Shown piece by piece: positions 17,579 through 25,839 of a stretch of 64,000 bases of DNA. Within the stretch, counting starts at the first letter, position 1. Each line of letters begins with the position of its first letter. The position numbers and the translations under genes were made by a program. This DNA comes from Thermoanaerobacterales bacterium UBA4880 (GTDB lineage Bacteria; Bacillota; Thermoanaerobacteria; Thermoanaerobacterales; UBA4877): contig DHDI01000012.1 of assembly GCA_002399285.1 (NCBI GenBank), positions 1 through 64,000 on the forward strand. The letters are read 5' to 3'. The notes below the pieces were generated by a model, which saw nothing but the letters and a program-made list of their open reading frames with translations, ran no database searches and was not told where the DNA came from.

Positions 17579-17743
17579 ATGGGGTTGAAGGACGGGAAGG
17601 AGACCGGGGACGCCGGACTGGAACGGAAGGATATACTGGCGATGATAATCGCCCAGCTGGAAATACTGCTTCCGCTGGCTGCGATATCCATCGGAGGTAT
17701 GGCCCTCATATTGTTTTTGATAACCAAGTTCTGGATGAAGTGA
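17579..17743 (+). CDS. Small single-span membrane protein after oppF
   Basis: A 54-codon frame starts six bases after the oppF stop with GGCGGTG before its ATG. The product has a charged N-terminal third (KDGKETGDAGLERKD), then one long hydrophobic segment (LPLAAISIGGMALILFLITK) and ends FWMK. A terminator begins right after the stop, so it is the last gene of the opp transcript. No family is recognised. It may be an accessory or regulatory small protein of the transporter; that is inference from position. Confidence 0.6.
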   Translation: MGLKDGKETGDAGLERKDILAMIIAQLEILLPLAAISIGGMALILFLITKFWMK

Positions 17744-17788
17744 TAAAAAGAGTAACCTGCCGGTTATTTTTGCGGGTTACTCTTTTTT
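17744..17788. terminator. Bidirectional terminator between opp operon and dinB
   Basis: AAAAAGAGTAACC pairs with GGGTTACTCTTTTT around a T-rich loop. It ends the opp transcript with a T-run, and in the other direction overlaps the dinB stop region. Confidence 0.85.
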
Positions 17789-18913
17789 CAGCTTTCTGCC
17801 GGGGAAGATGACCTCCTTGTCAAACTGCTGATTTATCTCTTTAACAAGTGTATCTATGCGCGCGTCATGCATGGCGTCGAATATGGTGAGCTGGACGGGC
17901 GCCTCCCCGGTAAGGTTGGAGACGGACACCCCGATGAGCCTTATGGGCGCCTTTATGTCGAGAGAGTCGATTATGGACAGGGCCAGGCCGGTTATGTCCT
18001 TTTCCTCGTAGAACGGCCGGTCGGCCGTCCTGCTGCGGGTGTATGACTTAAAATCCGCGGTCTTGTACTTTACCGTCACCGTCCTTGCGTAGAACCCGTG
18101 CTTTTTCAGAGATGCCGCCACCTCTTTGCAAAAGTCCCGCACATATGTCTTGAGCTGTGATTTATCAGTGGTGTCCCTCTCCAAAGTGGTCTCCCGCCCT
18201 ATGGACTTCGTCTCGCTCTCGGTCTCCACCGGCCTGTTGTCTATGCCGCGTATGAGATCGAATATCTCCGAGCCGAACTTTCCGAATAGGGATATAAGCT
18301 GTTCCCTGGTCAGTTTGAGCATGTCGTCCACGGTGTAGATGCCTATATCATTCAGCTTGGATGCCGACTTCCCGCCGATGCCGTATACCTTTCGTACAGG
18401 CAGAGGACGCAGAATATCCGGCACCATATCCTCCGTGATCACCATGAGGCCGTCGGGCTTGTTCCAGTCGGAGGCCAGTTTGGCTAAGAATTTGTTGTAC
18501 GATACCCCGGCGGATACGGTAAGACCGGTGGCGTCAAACACTTCCTGCTTTATGGACCGCGCCAGGGATACGGCGTCCCTTCCCGTGACGTCCAGATATG
18601 CCTCGTCGATGGAGAGCGGCTCTATTATGCCGGTATACTTCCGGAATATGCCGAATACGGTGCTTGATACTTCCCTGTATCTCGAAAACCGCGTGGGCAG
18701 GAAGATCCCGCCGGGACACAGCGCCCGAGCCTGGAACATTGGCATGGCCGAATGGATCCCGTACTTGCGCGCCTCATAGGAGGCTGTGGAGACGACGCCC
18801 CTTCCCGATATGCCTCCCACTATCACGGGTTTGCCCTTGAGCTCGGGGTTATCCCTCTGCTCCACGGACGCGAAGAAGGCGTCCATATCCATGTGTATGA
18901 TACTCCTTTTCAT
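17777..18913 (-). CDS. dinB: DNA polymerase IV, Y family
   Basis: This 378-residue translesion polymerase has the catalytic N-terminus IIHMDMDAFFASVEQRD, the steric and sugar-contact region YEARKYGIHSAM, the second acidic pair in LSIDEAYLDVT, a helix-hairpin-helix segment (VYGIGGKSASKLNDIGI), and a little-finger domain. A beta-clamp-binding pentapeptide QLTIF is near the C-terminus. The ATG at 18913 has AAGGTGG before it; a GTG 12 bases upstream is possible. It is monocistronic. Confidence 0.95.
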   Translation of the reverse strand: MKRSIIHMDMDAFFASVEQRDNPELKGKPVIVGGISGRGVVSTASYEARKYGIHSAMPMFQARALCPGGIFLPTRFSRYREVSSTVFGIFRKYTGIIEPLSIDEAYLDVTGRDAVSLARSIKQEVFDATGLTVSAGVSYNKFLAKLASDWNKPDGLMVITEDMVPDILRPLPVRKVYGIGGKSASKLNDIGIYTVDDMLKLTREQLISLFGKFGSEIFDLIRGIDNRPVETESETKSIGRETTLERDTTDKSQLKTYVRDFCKEVAASLKKHGFYARTVTVKYKTADFKSYTRSRTADRPFYEEKDITGLALSIIDSLDIKAPIRLIGVSVSNLTGEAPVQLTIFDAMHDARIDTLVKEINQQFDKEVIFPGRKLKKE

Positions 18914-19205
18914 ACGCCGCACCACCTTGAATAAATTATATCATAATGGAATTGAATTCAGTATTAAAGATATACATTTGGTGAAAATAGACACATGCCA
19001 TACTGCGCCAAAAGCGCTGCACATTTTTAGTTGCCATAGATAGCAGACAAACTGCAGACTGCGATAAAGCGCGCAGCGAGCAAAATTGCCGTGCAATTTC
19101 GCGGTTGCGCAGTCTGGCGGCCTGAGAGATTTAACCTTTCCTTAACAAACTAAACAGGTCAAAGTGATATTATATGCATATAAACAGAAAAAATGGGGTG
19201 ATGAT
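18914..19205. other. Divergent intergenic region with a dispersed repeat
   Basis: About 290 bases between dinB and the propeller lipoprotein gene. It holds repeat copy A (19043-19127) and probably two divergent promoters; no consensus hexamer pair stands out. No coding frame is convincing. Confidence 0.5.
19043..19127 (-). repeat. Dispersed stop-adjacent repeat, copy A
   Basis: Carries GCAGACAAACTG at one end, the core GTGCAATTTCGCGGTTGCG, and GGCCTGAG at the other. CAGACTGCG and CGCAGTCTG form a stem. It belongs to the family also seen at 20361, 22916, 29424, 41180 and 44213. Strand follows the sense orientation defined by the stop-adjacent copies. No gene end abuts this copy. Confidence 0.75.
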
Positions 19206-20354
19206 ATGAAGTATGCGAAAACGATGATGATCATTCTTCTATCTATGACGTTGGTGCTTGCGGGATGCGGCAGTGTGAAGAAGCCCAAGCAGACGGTAAA
19301 GCCGCCCTCGCCTCCACCGGCCGAAGAGCAGCAGGGAAGCAGTGCATCCGTGCAGCCCAAGGGCATAGAGCTGGACAGCGTGGACTATGTTAAGTTCTTG
19401 GATGAGCAAAACGGCCTGGCCGTGTCCGGCGGCAAAGCCTACAGGACGCGGGACGGGGCGAAAAGCTGGACCGATATCACGCCCGATACCACAGGCAGCA
19501 TAGGCGAGAGGTCGATATTTTTCATAGACAAGGATAACGGCTGGATCGGCATAGGCGACTTCGACAGGCCGGATCAAAATTCAAACGGACGGAAGGGAGA
19601 GGTCTTTGCCACCCATGACGGCGGCGCATCATGGAAGAAAACAGATATTGACGATCTTGCGAGTCCGCAGATATATTTTATAGATAAAGACAACGGATGG
19701 ATACTGGACCACAAGGATGCGGCCATGATGCATGAGGCGGTGGCCGTTCTGAGGACTACGGATGGCGGCGGCACATGGCAGACCGTAAACGAGACCGACC
19801 CGCAGAATGAGAAGCAGGGAGACCTGCCGTTTTCCGGCCATAAGTCGGGAATTGCCTTTGCGGATAAGGATACGGGCTACGTCACGGGATACACGCCCGT
19901 AGACGGCAGGGTGTATCTCTATGCAACGGCGGACGGCGGCAAGACTTGGCAGGACGCCTCCTTTGCCGTGGGAAAGCAGCTGGCCGGCGGGCAGTACAGC
20001 TCTTATCCGCCGGTGTTCTTTGATGGGAAGAACGGCATACTTCCCATAGGCGGCGGTGAAAAATTTGCCGTGTACTCCACCTCGGACGGGGGAAAGGCCT
20101 GGGGCAGCCCGACGCTGCTGGATGCGGCCGTTCAGGACGTGGAGATGAGCTTTATTGACAAAGATAACTGGGTCGTTGCCGACGGAAAATATATATACTC
20201 CACCGCCGACGGCGGCAAAACGTGGGCAAAGACGCAGCCCGACTTGAGTATTGCCGATGCCACCGAGATAAATTTTGTATCGGCAAAGCAGGGATATATG
20301 GTCATAAACAATAAACTATATACTACCCGGGACGGGGGAAGCACCTGGGAATAG
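19206..20354 (+). CDS. Lipoprotein with seven Asp-box (BNR/YCF48-like) propeller repeats
   Basis: This 382-residue exported lipoprotein has a signal ending in a lipobox (LVLAGCG), a Pro/Lys-rich linker, then seven Asp-box repeats of the form S/T-x-DGG-x-TW, such as ATHDGGASW, RTTDGGGTW, STADGGKTW and TTRDGGSTW. Repeated FIDKDNGW motifs alternate with them. Seven blades predict a complete beta-propeller, as in YCF48/HCF136-like or sialidase-fold proteins. Sialidase catalytic residues are not evident, so a binding or scaffold role is more likely. ATG 19206 has GGGGTGAT upstream. Repeat copy B starts six bases after the stop. Confidence 0.85.
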   Translation: MKYAKTMMIILLSMTLVLAGCGSVKKPKQTVKPPSPPPAEEQQGSSASVQPKGIELDSVDYVKFLDEQNGLAVSGGKAYRTRDGAKSWTDITPDTTGSIGERSIFFIDKDNGWIGIGDFDRPDQNSNGRKGEVFATHDGGASWKKTDIDDLASPQIYFIDKDNGWILDHKDAAMMHEAVAVLRTTDGGGTWQTVNETDPQNEKQGDLPFSGHKSGIAFADKDTGYVTGYTPVDGRVYLYATADGGKTWQDASFAVGKQLAGGQYSSYPPVFFDGKNGILPIGGGEKFAVYSTSDGGKAWGSPTLLDAAVQDVEMSFIDKDNWVVADGKYIYSTADGGKTWAKTQPDLSIADATEINFVSAKQGYMVINNKLYTTRDGGSTWE

Positions 20355-20360
20355 GCTAGG

Positions 20361-20458
20361 CACAGGCCGTGCCATTCTCGAGCAACCGCGAAATTGCGCA
20401 GCAATTTCCCTTGCTGCGTTGGCTTGCACGATTTGTCACGGCCTGCCAGTTTGTCTGC
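20361..20458 (+). repeat. Dispersed stop-adjacent repeat, copy B
   Basis: Begins CACAGGCCGTG six bases after the propeller gene stop, contains CGAGCAACCGCGAAATTGC, and ends GCCAGTTTGTCTGC. CAGGCCGTG and CACGGCCTG form the outer stem. Extra sequence in the loop (GCAATTTCCCTTGCTGCG) forms its own hairpin. Confidence 0.8.
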
Positions 20459-20463
20459 AACCT

Positions 20464-20491
20464 GAGCCGGACCATTTTTATGGCCCGGCTC
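20464..20491 (+). terminator. Stem-loop between propeller gene and MFS gene
   Basis: GAGCCGG/CCGGCTC and CCAT/ATGG pair with one internal mismatch. There is no T-run, so termination is uncertain. Confidence 0.5.
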
Positions 20492-20495
20492 TATA

Positions 20496-20524
20496 TTGAC
20501 TGTAAACTATCAAAGTGCTAATAT
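20496..20524 (+). promoter_or_regulatory. Sigma-A promoter of the MFS gene
   Basis: TTGACT at 20496-20501 and TAATAT at 20519-20524 are 17 bases apart. Transcription would begin near 20531, which rules out translation from the ATG at 20496 and supports the start at 20562. Confidence 0.75.
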
Positions 20525-20561
20525 TTTCTTATATGTAGATCGAATAGAAAAGAGAATGCAT

Positions 20562-21770
20562 ATGACAATGTTTTCGGCACTCTCCCATAGAAATTTCCGG
20601 CTCTTCTGGTACGGGCAGTGCATCTCCATGATAGGCTCGTGGATGCAGAACGTTGGCCAGGCCTGGCTGATACTTCAGCTTACCAATTCGCCGTTCCTTC
20701 TGGGATTGATAACCACGCTGCAGACCCTTCCCATTATGATACTTTCTCTGTTTGCAGGTGTCTATATTGACCGCTTCCCCAAGCGCAATCTGGTCATATT
20801 AACTCAGACCGGTCTGATGATCTTGGCATTCTTACTGTCTTTTATAACGCTGTCAGGCATAGCTAAATACTGGCATGTGGCGGTGCTGGCGACCCTTTTG
20901 GGCCTCTTGAACACCATAGACAATCCGGCTAGGCAGGCTCTTTTGATAGACCTGGTGGGGAAGGACGACCTTCTCAACGCAATAGCCCTGAACTCATCCG
21001 CATTTAACCTTGCGAGGATCATCGGCCCCGCCGTGGCGGGCATACTGATAGGCTATCTGGGCATAGGGCTTTGTTTTTTGATCAACGGTCTTTCGTTCGT
21101 AGTGGTCATCATCGTGCTGCTTCGCATAGACGTAAAGGGCGAAGTGCGAAGCATGACTGACGGAGCTTCCTTTAAAAGGGACATGGCGGAGGGCATCCGC
21201 TACGTTGCCAAAACGCCCAGGATATATGTGGCTATGCTGCTGATGTTTTTGATAAGCACGTTTGCAATGAACTTTAATATATTGGTGCCGGTATTTATTA
21301 AAATAGACCTGGGGATGAATGCATCCCGGTACGGCTTTTTGATGGCGGCCATGGGCGGCGGCGCGCTGGCCGGAGCGCTCACACTGGCGCAAAGCGCTAA
21401 AAAGGGCGCCCGCATGAGGGTGCTTTTCCTCGGTGCATTTTGGTTCTCCATATTTGAGGGAATACTCGGGTTTGCATCCGGACTTGGCACTTCCATGATC
21501 TTCATAGCACTGACGGGATTCTTCATGATAATATTCAGCGCTACCTGCAACACCACGGTGCAGGTCAATTCCGAAGATAATGTCAGGGGCAGGGTGATGA
21601 GCGTGTATAATCTCGTATATAACGGCGTTGCCCCCATCGGCTCGATGTATGCGGGAACTCTTTCCGAGAATTTGGGCGCGGGATGGACGTTCGTCATCTC
21701 CGGCGTCATAGGCGTGATTTCCTGCCTCATAGCGTACATAGCGGCGAATAAGAGAAAGGTCAGCATATAA
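20562..21770 (+). CDS. MFS transporter, EntS/DHA3-like
   Basis: This 402-residue protein has twelve predicted membrane helices and matches the MFS_3/EntS-like group: FSALSHRNFRLFWYGQCISMIG at the start shortened to FRLFWYGQCISMIGSWMQNV-like sequence, the GVYIDRFPKRN loop of MFS motif A, and the conserved NTIDNPARQALLIDLVG segment. Members export small molecules or siderophores. It has its own promoter and terminator. The start was set by the promoter position; AGAG is a weak ribosome site. Confidence 0.88.
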   Translation: MTMFSALSHRNFRLFWYGQCISMIGSWMQNVGQAWLILQLTNSPFLLGLITTLQTLPIMILSLFAGVYIDRFPKRNLVILTQTGLMILAFLLSFITLSGIAKYWHVAVLATLLGLLNTIDNPARQALLIDLVGKDDLLNAIALNSSAFNLARIIGPAVAGILIGYLGIGLCFLINGLSFVVVIIVLLRIDVKGEVRSMTDGASFKRDMAEGIRYVAKTPRIYVAMLLMFLISTFAMNFNILVPVFIKIDLGMNASRYGFLMAAMGGGALAGALTLAQSAKKGARMRVLFLGAFWFSIFEGILGFASGLGTSMIFIALTGFFMIIFSATCNTTVQVNSEDNVRGRVMSVYNLVYNGVAPIGSMYAGTLSENLGAGWTFVISGVIGVISCLIAYIAANKRKVSI

Positions 21771-21773
21771 ATT

Positions 21774-21812
21774 AAGGTCCTTGATCCGGTATGGGCGGAT
21801 CGAGGACCTTTT
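21774..21812 (+). terminator. Terminator of the MFS gene
   Basis: AAGGTCCT-GATCCG pairs with CGGATC-AGGACCTT around a short loop, then TTTT. It lies between the MFS gene and the convergent Rpn-type gene. Confidence 0.85.
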
Positions 21813-21829
21813 AATAAATTTTACCGGAC

Positions 21830-22840
21830 TCAACTTATATATTTGCATATCTCCGAAATATCCTGCATTGTGAATATGTTATCCACCAGATCGTTTAGAG
21901 CTTTATCGTTGAGCTGCGATATTTTATCCGTATATTCGGCGGGTATATCTCCGAATTTCTTCTGCAGCAGCCTGATCACCAGATCGATCTTACCTTTGGC
22001 AATACCTTCTTCCCTACCCTGCTCTCTTCCCTCTTCTCTGCCTTGCTCCCTGCCTTCTTCCCTGCCTTGCTCCCTGCCTTCTTCCCTGCCGATCTCTTTA
22101 TAGACTTTTGCCAGGTTACTGTCGTCCCATGTCAGTCCCACGTTATCACCCTCCTTACTTATAATATGTTTGACCTCTGTTTCAAACCTCAATGCCTCTT
22201 CCTTGGGGAGATACAATATATTGTCGATAAATATAAATAATTTCTCTATCTGAATTCTCGTATAGCCTTTCTTTACAAGCAGTCTTATTAGGTTTACCTT
22301 ATATTGGAATCTCTGATCTATGTCCTTTTTGCTCTTTATGACATACAAACCCGCCAATACGGCCAGTGAAAAAGGATTGCCGCTGAGCATCAGCTCGTTT
22401 TCATCCTGATCCAACAGTTTGTATGTATCGTATTCATAAATCAGCCGCGTGTTATAGAAGTCGTATTCGTATTTATCTGGTTTATAATCCTTGTTCTCAT
22501 CGGTAAATATCGCAATGGCGCTTATCTTTTTCTGGTATTTGTCATATAGCCTGTAGAAGTAACGGAACATTCTTTCCGAAAATTCATTTTCTCTGTATCC
22601 CTGCACTTCAATGTGTATCAATATCCACTTTTCTTCGCCATTATTGAGATAGACCTTGGCAAGCTTATCCGTATACATCTTTTCATTCTCGGATTTGTAC
22701 ATGAGTTTTGCCAATTCCTGATCTAAAAACTCGTAGCCCGCGGAAAAATCTATGACCTTATAGAGTTCGGGCATGAAGAAGCTGATAAATTCCTTAAACA
22801 GATCCTCTATGATTCCCTTCCACAGTATATCATAATCCAT
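21830..22840 (-). CDS. Rpn/PD-(D/E)XK family nuclease-type protein
   Basis: This 336-residue protein has the pattern of the Rpn/YhgA-like family, often annotated as putative transposase: DILWKGIIEDLFKEFISFF, LAKVYLNNGEEKWILIHIEVQGY with the predicted nuclease motif (E..HIEVQ), and RMFRYFYRLYDKY. The C-terminal part has an eight-residue tandem repeat of the GREEGREQ type (about four units), then a helical tail. Rpn proteins in E. coli promote RecA-independent recombination. The repeat length is a likely source of strain variation. Confidence 0.8.
   Translation of the reverse strand: MDYDILWKGIIEDLFKEFISFFMPELYKVIDFSAGYEFLDQELAKLMYKSENEKMYTDKLAKVYLNNGEEKWILIHIEVQGYRENEFSERMFRYFYRLYDKYQKKISAIAIFTDENKDYKPDKYEYDFYNTRLIYEYDTYKLLDQDENELMLSGNPFSLAVLAGLYVIKSKKDIDQRFQYKVNLIRLLVKKGYTRIQIEKLFIFIDNILYLPKEEALRFETEVKHIISKEGDNVGLTWDDSNLAKVYKEIGREEGREQGREEGREQGREEGREQGREEGIAKGKIDLVIRLLQKKFGDIPAEYTDKISQLNDKALNDLVDNIFTMQDISEICKYIS
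22010..22090 (-). repeat. Tandem 24-base coding repeat in the Rpn-type gene
   Basis: Near-identical 24-base units (CCTTCTTCCCTGCCTTGCTC on the plus strand plus four bases) encode GREEGREQ repeats in the linker before the C-terminal helices. The unit is a multiple of three, so copy-number change keeps the frame. Confidence 0.8.
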
Positions 22841-22915
22841 TTCTGCACCTCTTATTCAATTTTCAATTAAATTATAACATTAGTTTAGCCATCAATCAAT
22901 ATGTGCCTTCGGCAT

Positions 22916-22942
22916 TCAGGCCGATGTCATTCTCGCGCAACC
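22916..22942 (+). repeat. Dispersed stop-adjacent repeat, truncated copy C
   Basis: TCAGGCCGATGTCATTCTCG followed by CGCAACC matches the first part of copies E and B, then the similarity ends. No gene end abuts it. Shortly downstream is an AGGAGGTG-ATG (22962-22979) that leads nowhere convincing, so this may be a remnant junction. Confidence 0.65.
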
Positions 22943-22999
22943 TGTACCTAAGATATGATTAGGAGGTGTAACATTTATGGTTTCTACGTCCTCAACGAG

Positions 23000-23008
23000 T
23001 GATATAAT
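23000..23008 (+). promoter_or_regulatory. Extended -10 promoter of aroH
   Basis: TGATATAAT at 23000-23008 lies 36 bases before the aroH start. No -35 consensus is seen. Confidence 0.6.
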
Positions 23009-23043
23009 ATACATAACAGACAGGACTGTGAGGAGGGAGATCT

Positions 23044-23409
23044 ATGGTGAGGGGCATAAGGGGAGCCACTACCTGCGAGAATACGGCCGTATCCATAGAA
23101 GAGGCCGTGACGGAGATGACCTCGTCAATGATGGAGCAAAACGAAGTTCATCCTGCGGACATTGCATGTGTGATATACTCGGCAACGCCGGACATAGACG
23201 CCGCGTTTCCCGCCGCCTGTGCCAGGAAGTTGGGCCTTGATGATACGGCGCTCTTGGATGTGCGGGAAATGGATAAGCCGGGAGGTATCGGGCGCTGCAT
23301 CCGGGCGCTGATGCTGGTCAATACCCAAAGGGCCCAGGATGAAATGAAGTTTATATATCTTAGGGACGCCGGGGTCTTGCGGCCGGATAAGGTCAAGCCG
23401 AGAGGGTGA
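23044..23409 (+). CDS. aroH: Chorismate mutase, AroH class
   Basis: This 121-residue enzyme converts chorismate to prephenate for phenylalanine and tyrosine synthesis. It is the trimeric Bacillus-type AroH: VRGIRGATTCE with the active-site Arg at the start, EEAVTEMTSSMM, IYSATPDIDAAFPA, the Glu/Arg region REMDKPGGIGRCIRALMLVN, and FIYLRDAGVLRPD. GGAGGGAG precedes the ATG. No other aromatic-pathway gene is adjacent; aroD is at 56212. The next gene starts after four bases. Confidence 0.95.
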   Translation: MVRGIRGATTCENTAVSIEEAVTEMTSSMMEQNEVHPADIACVIYSATPDIDAAFPAACARKLGLDDTALLDVREMDKPGGIGRCIRALMLVNTQRAQDEMKFIYLRDAGVLRPDKVKPRG

Positions 23410-23413
23410 TATA

Positions 23414-24532
23414 ATGGATTCCTTTGAAAAACTGAAGATACTGGGCCAGGCCTCCAAGTACGACATGTGCGGCTGCGGCCGGCCCAACGAGGACGACTAC
23501 ATAAAGAACGGCATATACAGGGTGCACACCCCCGACGGCATCTGCTCTATATTTAAGGTGCTGCTCACCAATAAGTGCCACCGGGACTGCGCCTACTGCA
23601 TAAACAGGTTTGAAAACGATACTGAGAGGGTGTCCTTCACTCCCGACGAGTTGGCGAGGGTCTTCATGTCGGTAAAGAGGAGGCACTCCATCCAGGGACT
23701 GTTCTTAAGCTCCGCCATCGACAAGAATCCCGACGAAAATATGGCCTCGCTGATAGACACAGCCAGGATATTGCGGACCAGGTACAGTTTTAAGGGGCAT
23801 ATCCATATGAAGGTCATGCCGGGAGCATCGGCCGCCGCTATAGAAGAGGCGGCAGGTGTGGCCAACCGGCTTTCGCTGAATGTGGAGGTCCCTTCGGAGA
23901 AGTATATGGGCAAGCTCACGAGGGCAAAGCGCTATGGCGAGATATTGAATGGAATGAGCGAGATAAAACGGCTAAAGGATAAGGGCGTCAAGGTCACGCA
24001 GACGACGCAGTTCATAGTGGGAGCTGCGGGGGAGAGCGACAGGGAGATAGCGGACGAGGCCTTTGCCTTAAAGAAGGACTTCGGCCTGGCCCGGGTGTAT
24101 TTCAGTGCCTTCCGCCCGGTGGAAGGGACGCCCATGGAGGGCAGGGAGGCCACGCCGCTCATGAGGGAGTACCGGTTGTATCAGGTAGACTATCTCTACA
24201 GCCAGTACGGTTTTACGCCCAGAGACCTCTGTTATGAGGGTGACGGCAATCTGCCCATAGACAAGGACCCCAAGTATGTCTATGCGTTGAATCATCCCGA
24301 GCTCTATCCGGTGGAGATCAATGCGGCGGACTATGAGAGTCTGATACTCGTCCCCGGTATCGGACCTATATCTGCGAAGAGGATAGCGGGCAGCAGGAAG
24401 GCGCAGCCATACCATGATGCGGGCGAGCTGAAGGGCACGGGCGCGGTAATAAAAAGGGCCCTTCCGTTTATAACCATAAACGGAAGCAGCCCGGTAATTC
24501 AGCAGCGGCCGGAGCAGCTGTCATTCCTGTGA
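23414..24532 (+). CDS. Radical SAM protein of the DNA modification/repair type
   Basis: This 372-residue protein matches the putative DNA-repair radical SAM family usually found next to a uracil-DNA-glycosylase-like partner. The radical SAM cluster motif is CHRDCAYC, preceded by a Cys-rich MCGCG; later come HMKVMPG, LNVEVPSEKY and TQFIVGAAGES. A helix-hairpin-helix (LVPGIGPISAKRI) near residue 320 suggests DNA contact. The last residues, QLSFL, resemble the beta-clamp-binding consensus QLxLF. The partner is not adjacent here: the neighbours are aroH and a convergent MFS gene, whose 3' end overlaps by 12 bases. Its reaction is not known. Confidence 0.85.
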   Translation: MDSFEKLKILGQASKYDMCGCGRPNEDDYIKNGIYRVHTPDGICSIFKVLLTNKCHRDCAYCINRFENDTERVSFTPDELARVFMSVKRRHSIQGLFLSSAIDKNPDENMASLIDTARILRTRYSFKGHIHMKVMPGASAAAIEEAAGVANRLSLNVEVPSEKYMGKLTRAKRYGEILNGMSEIKRLKDKGVKVTQTTQFIVGAAGESDREIADEAFALKKDFGLARVYFSAFRPVEGTPMEGREATPLMREYRLYQVDYLYSQYGFTPRDLCYEGDGNLPIDKDPKYVYALNHPELYPVEINAADYESLILVPGIGPISAKRIAGSRKAQPYHDAGELKGTGAVIKRALPFITINGSSPVIQQRPEQLSFL

Positions 24533-25663
24533 AACGCTCAGACCGGTGCCGGCCGCAAGATAAGTGACCGAACCGATGGAAGCCAGCACGGCCAGAAGGA
24601 TAAAAGAGTATGCCGGAGACAAAAGGGCCAGCTGCGACAACGTCAGGTTGAGTGCTATTCCGACGACGGAATACAGCAGCGAATAGACGGATAGTACGGT
24701 AGCCCTGTTGTCGATTCTGACCGCCCTGTTTTTGATCACCTCCAAAACCGGCCACTGGAAGGCGACCGATGCGTTGATGAACACATAGGACAGGACGACG
24801 GCGGGGATGCTGCCCGAATATGCGAAGACCGCAAAGCCCGCCGACACTATGGCCCCGGTGACGGTCAAAAAGGCCGTCTCGCCCATCCTCTTAGCTATGT
24901 CGTATGACTTGACGGACATAAGGCATATCATCTGCGTCAGGGCGGCGATCATGCCTATTCCCTGCGTGTCTATGCCTATACCTATAAACCGTGGCTGATT
25001 CAGGAAGACCAGGGCCTGGCCGGCCTGGCCCACGAGGCAGTACGCCAGTACCCTGACGAACGTCGGCCGGTCGGCGAATATAGCCGGCATATCGCTTAAT
25101 TTGACAGGCTCTTTGCCGCCCTCCCCTCCGCGCACATCATGCAGGGAACAGGTAAGCAGCATCGCGGCAAAATAAGAGACGACGGTCATAAACGAATTCA
25201 GGGAATACGAGTACGCGGCCATAAAACCTCCTGCAAACGACGCAATCACAAATCCCGCCGTGCTCGCCGCGGAATAGATGCCGAAATTCCTCCCGCTGTC
25301 GTTTTCGCCGGAGGATAGATAGATAAACGCCGAATCACATCCCGAAAGCCCCGTGATCGCCATGGCGCTCAATACCGCTTCCATGGCGAACAGAAAGAAG
25401 CCGCCGGCAAAGAAAAATGCGACCTTGGAGGCAAGGAACAGCGCGTTGGATATGAACAGCGTCTTTTTGTATCCTATCCTGTCCGCCACCCATCCCCATG
25501 GGATCTCAAGGCCGGTCGAAACCAGACTGAAGACGATCTGAAGCAGGAAGATATCCGACATGGAGATCCCCCTGTCCAGCCGGTACAGCGTGGCGATAGG
25601 TCCATAAAAGACGAGCCCCTGTAAAAAGGAGACCGCCGCCATTTTTGCTATGTTTCTATTCAA
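24521..25663 (-). CDS. MFS transporter
   Basis: This 380-residue protein has about twelve membrane helices and MFS motif A in ADRIGYKKTLF. A TTG start at 25663 is preferred because GGTGGGGTG lies just before it; longer frames extend across the promoter region. The sequence resembles MFS proteins of broad, uncharacterised drug or metabolite exporters. Its 3' end overlaps the convergent radical SAM gene by 12 bases. Confidence 0.82.
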   Translation of the reverse strand: MNRNIAKMAAVSFLQGLVFYGPIATLYRLDRGISMSDIFLLQIVFSLVSTGLEIPWGWVADRIGYKKTLFISNALFLASKVAFFFAGGFFLFAMEAVLSAMAITGLSGCDSAFIYLSSGENDSGRNFGIYSAASTAGFVIASFAGGFMAAYSYSLNSFMTVVSYFAAMLLTCSLHDVRGGEGGKEPVKLSDMPAIFADRPTFVRVLAYCLVGQAGQALVFLNQPRFIGIGIDTQGIGMIAALTQMICLMSVKSYDIAKRMGETAFLTVTGAIVSAGFAVFAYSGSIPAVVLSYVFINASVAFQWPVLEVIKNRAVRIDNRATVLSVYSLLYSVVGIALNLTLSQLALLSPAYSFILLAVLASIGSVTYLAAGTGLSVSQE

Positions 25664-25767
25664 TTTATCACCCCACCATATTAATTCTGTACGGTGGGCA
25701 TTTTTAAATCGGCATGATCGCATTTCCCCCTGTATATTTATCTCATTATAACATACGCTGCGGCGTA

Positions 25768-25797
25768 TTGGATAGAATATATAAGCCGTGATATAAT
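25768..25797 (+). promoter_or_regulatory. Promoter of the osmoprotectant-binding gene
   Basis: TTGGAT at 25768-25773 and an extended -10 TGATATAAT (25789-25797) are 18 bases apart, placing transcription start near 25804 and the ATG at 25840. Confidence 0.7.
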
Positions 25798-25839
25798 TAT
25801 AAATATTCGGCAAAGGCCGATTAGGGAGAAGGCGTTTAT

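Noticed and set aside
17744-17788. Stem-loop considered as a regulatory RNA
   Set aside because: Position and T-run fit an ordinary bidirectional terminator between convergent genes.
22010-22090. Short tandem repeats that might be a minisatellite or array
   Set aside because: They are coding repeats (GREEGREQ) inside the Rpn-type gene.
22977-23240. Open frame with a good ribosome site upstream of aroH
   Set aside because: It runs into aroH in the wrong frame, has Arg-rich shadow composition after the first codons, and its ribosome site lies upstream of the aroH -10 box. Kept only as a possible remnant.
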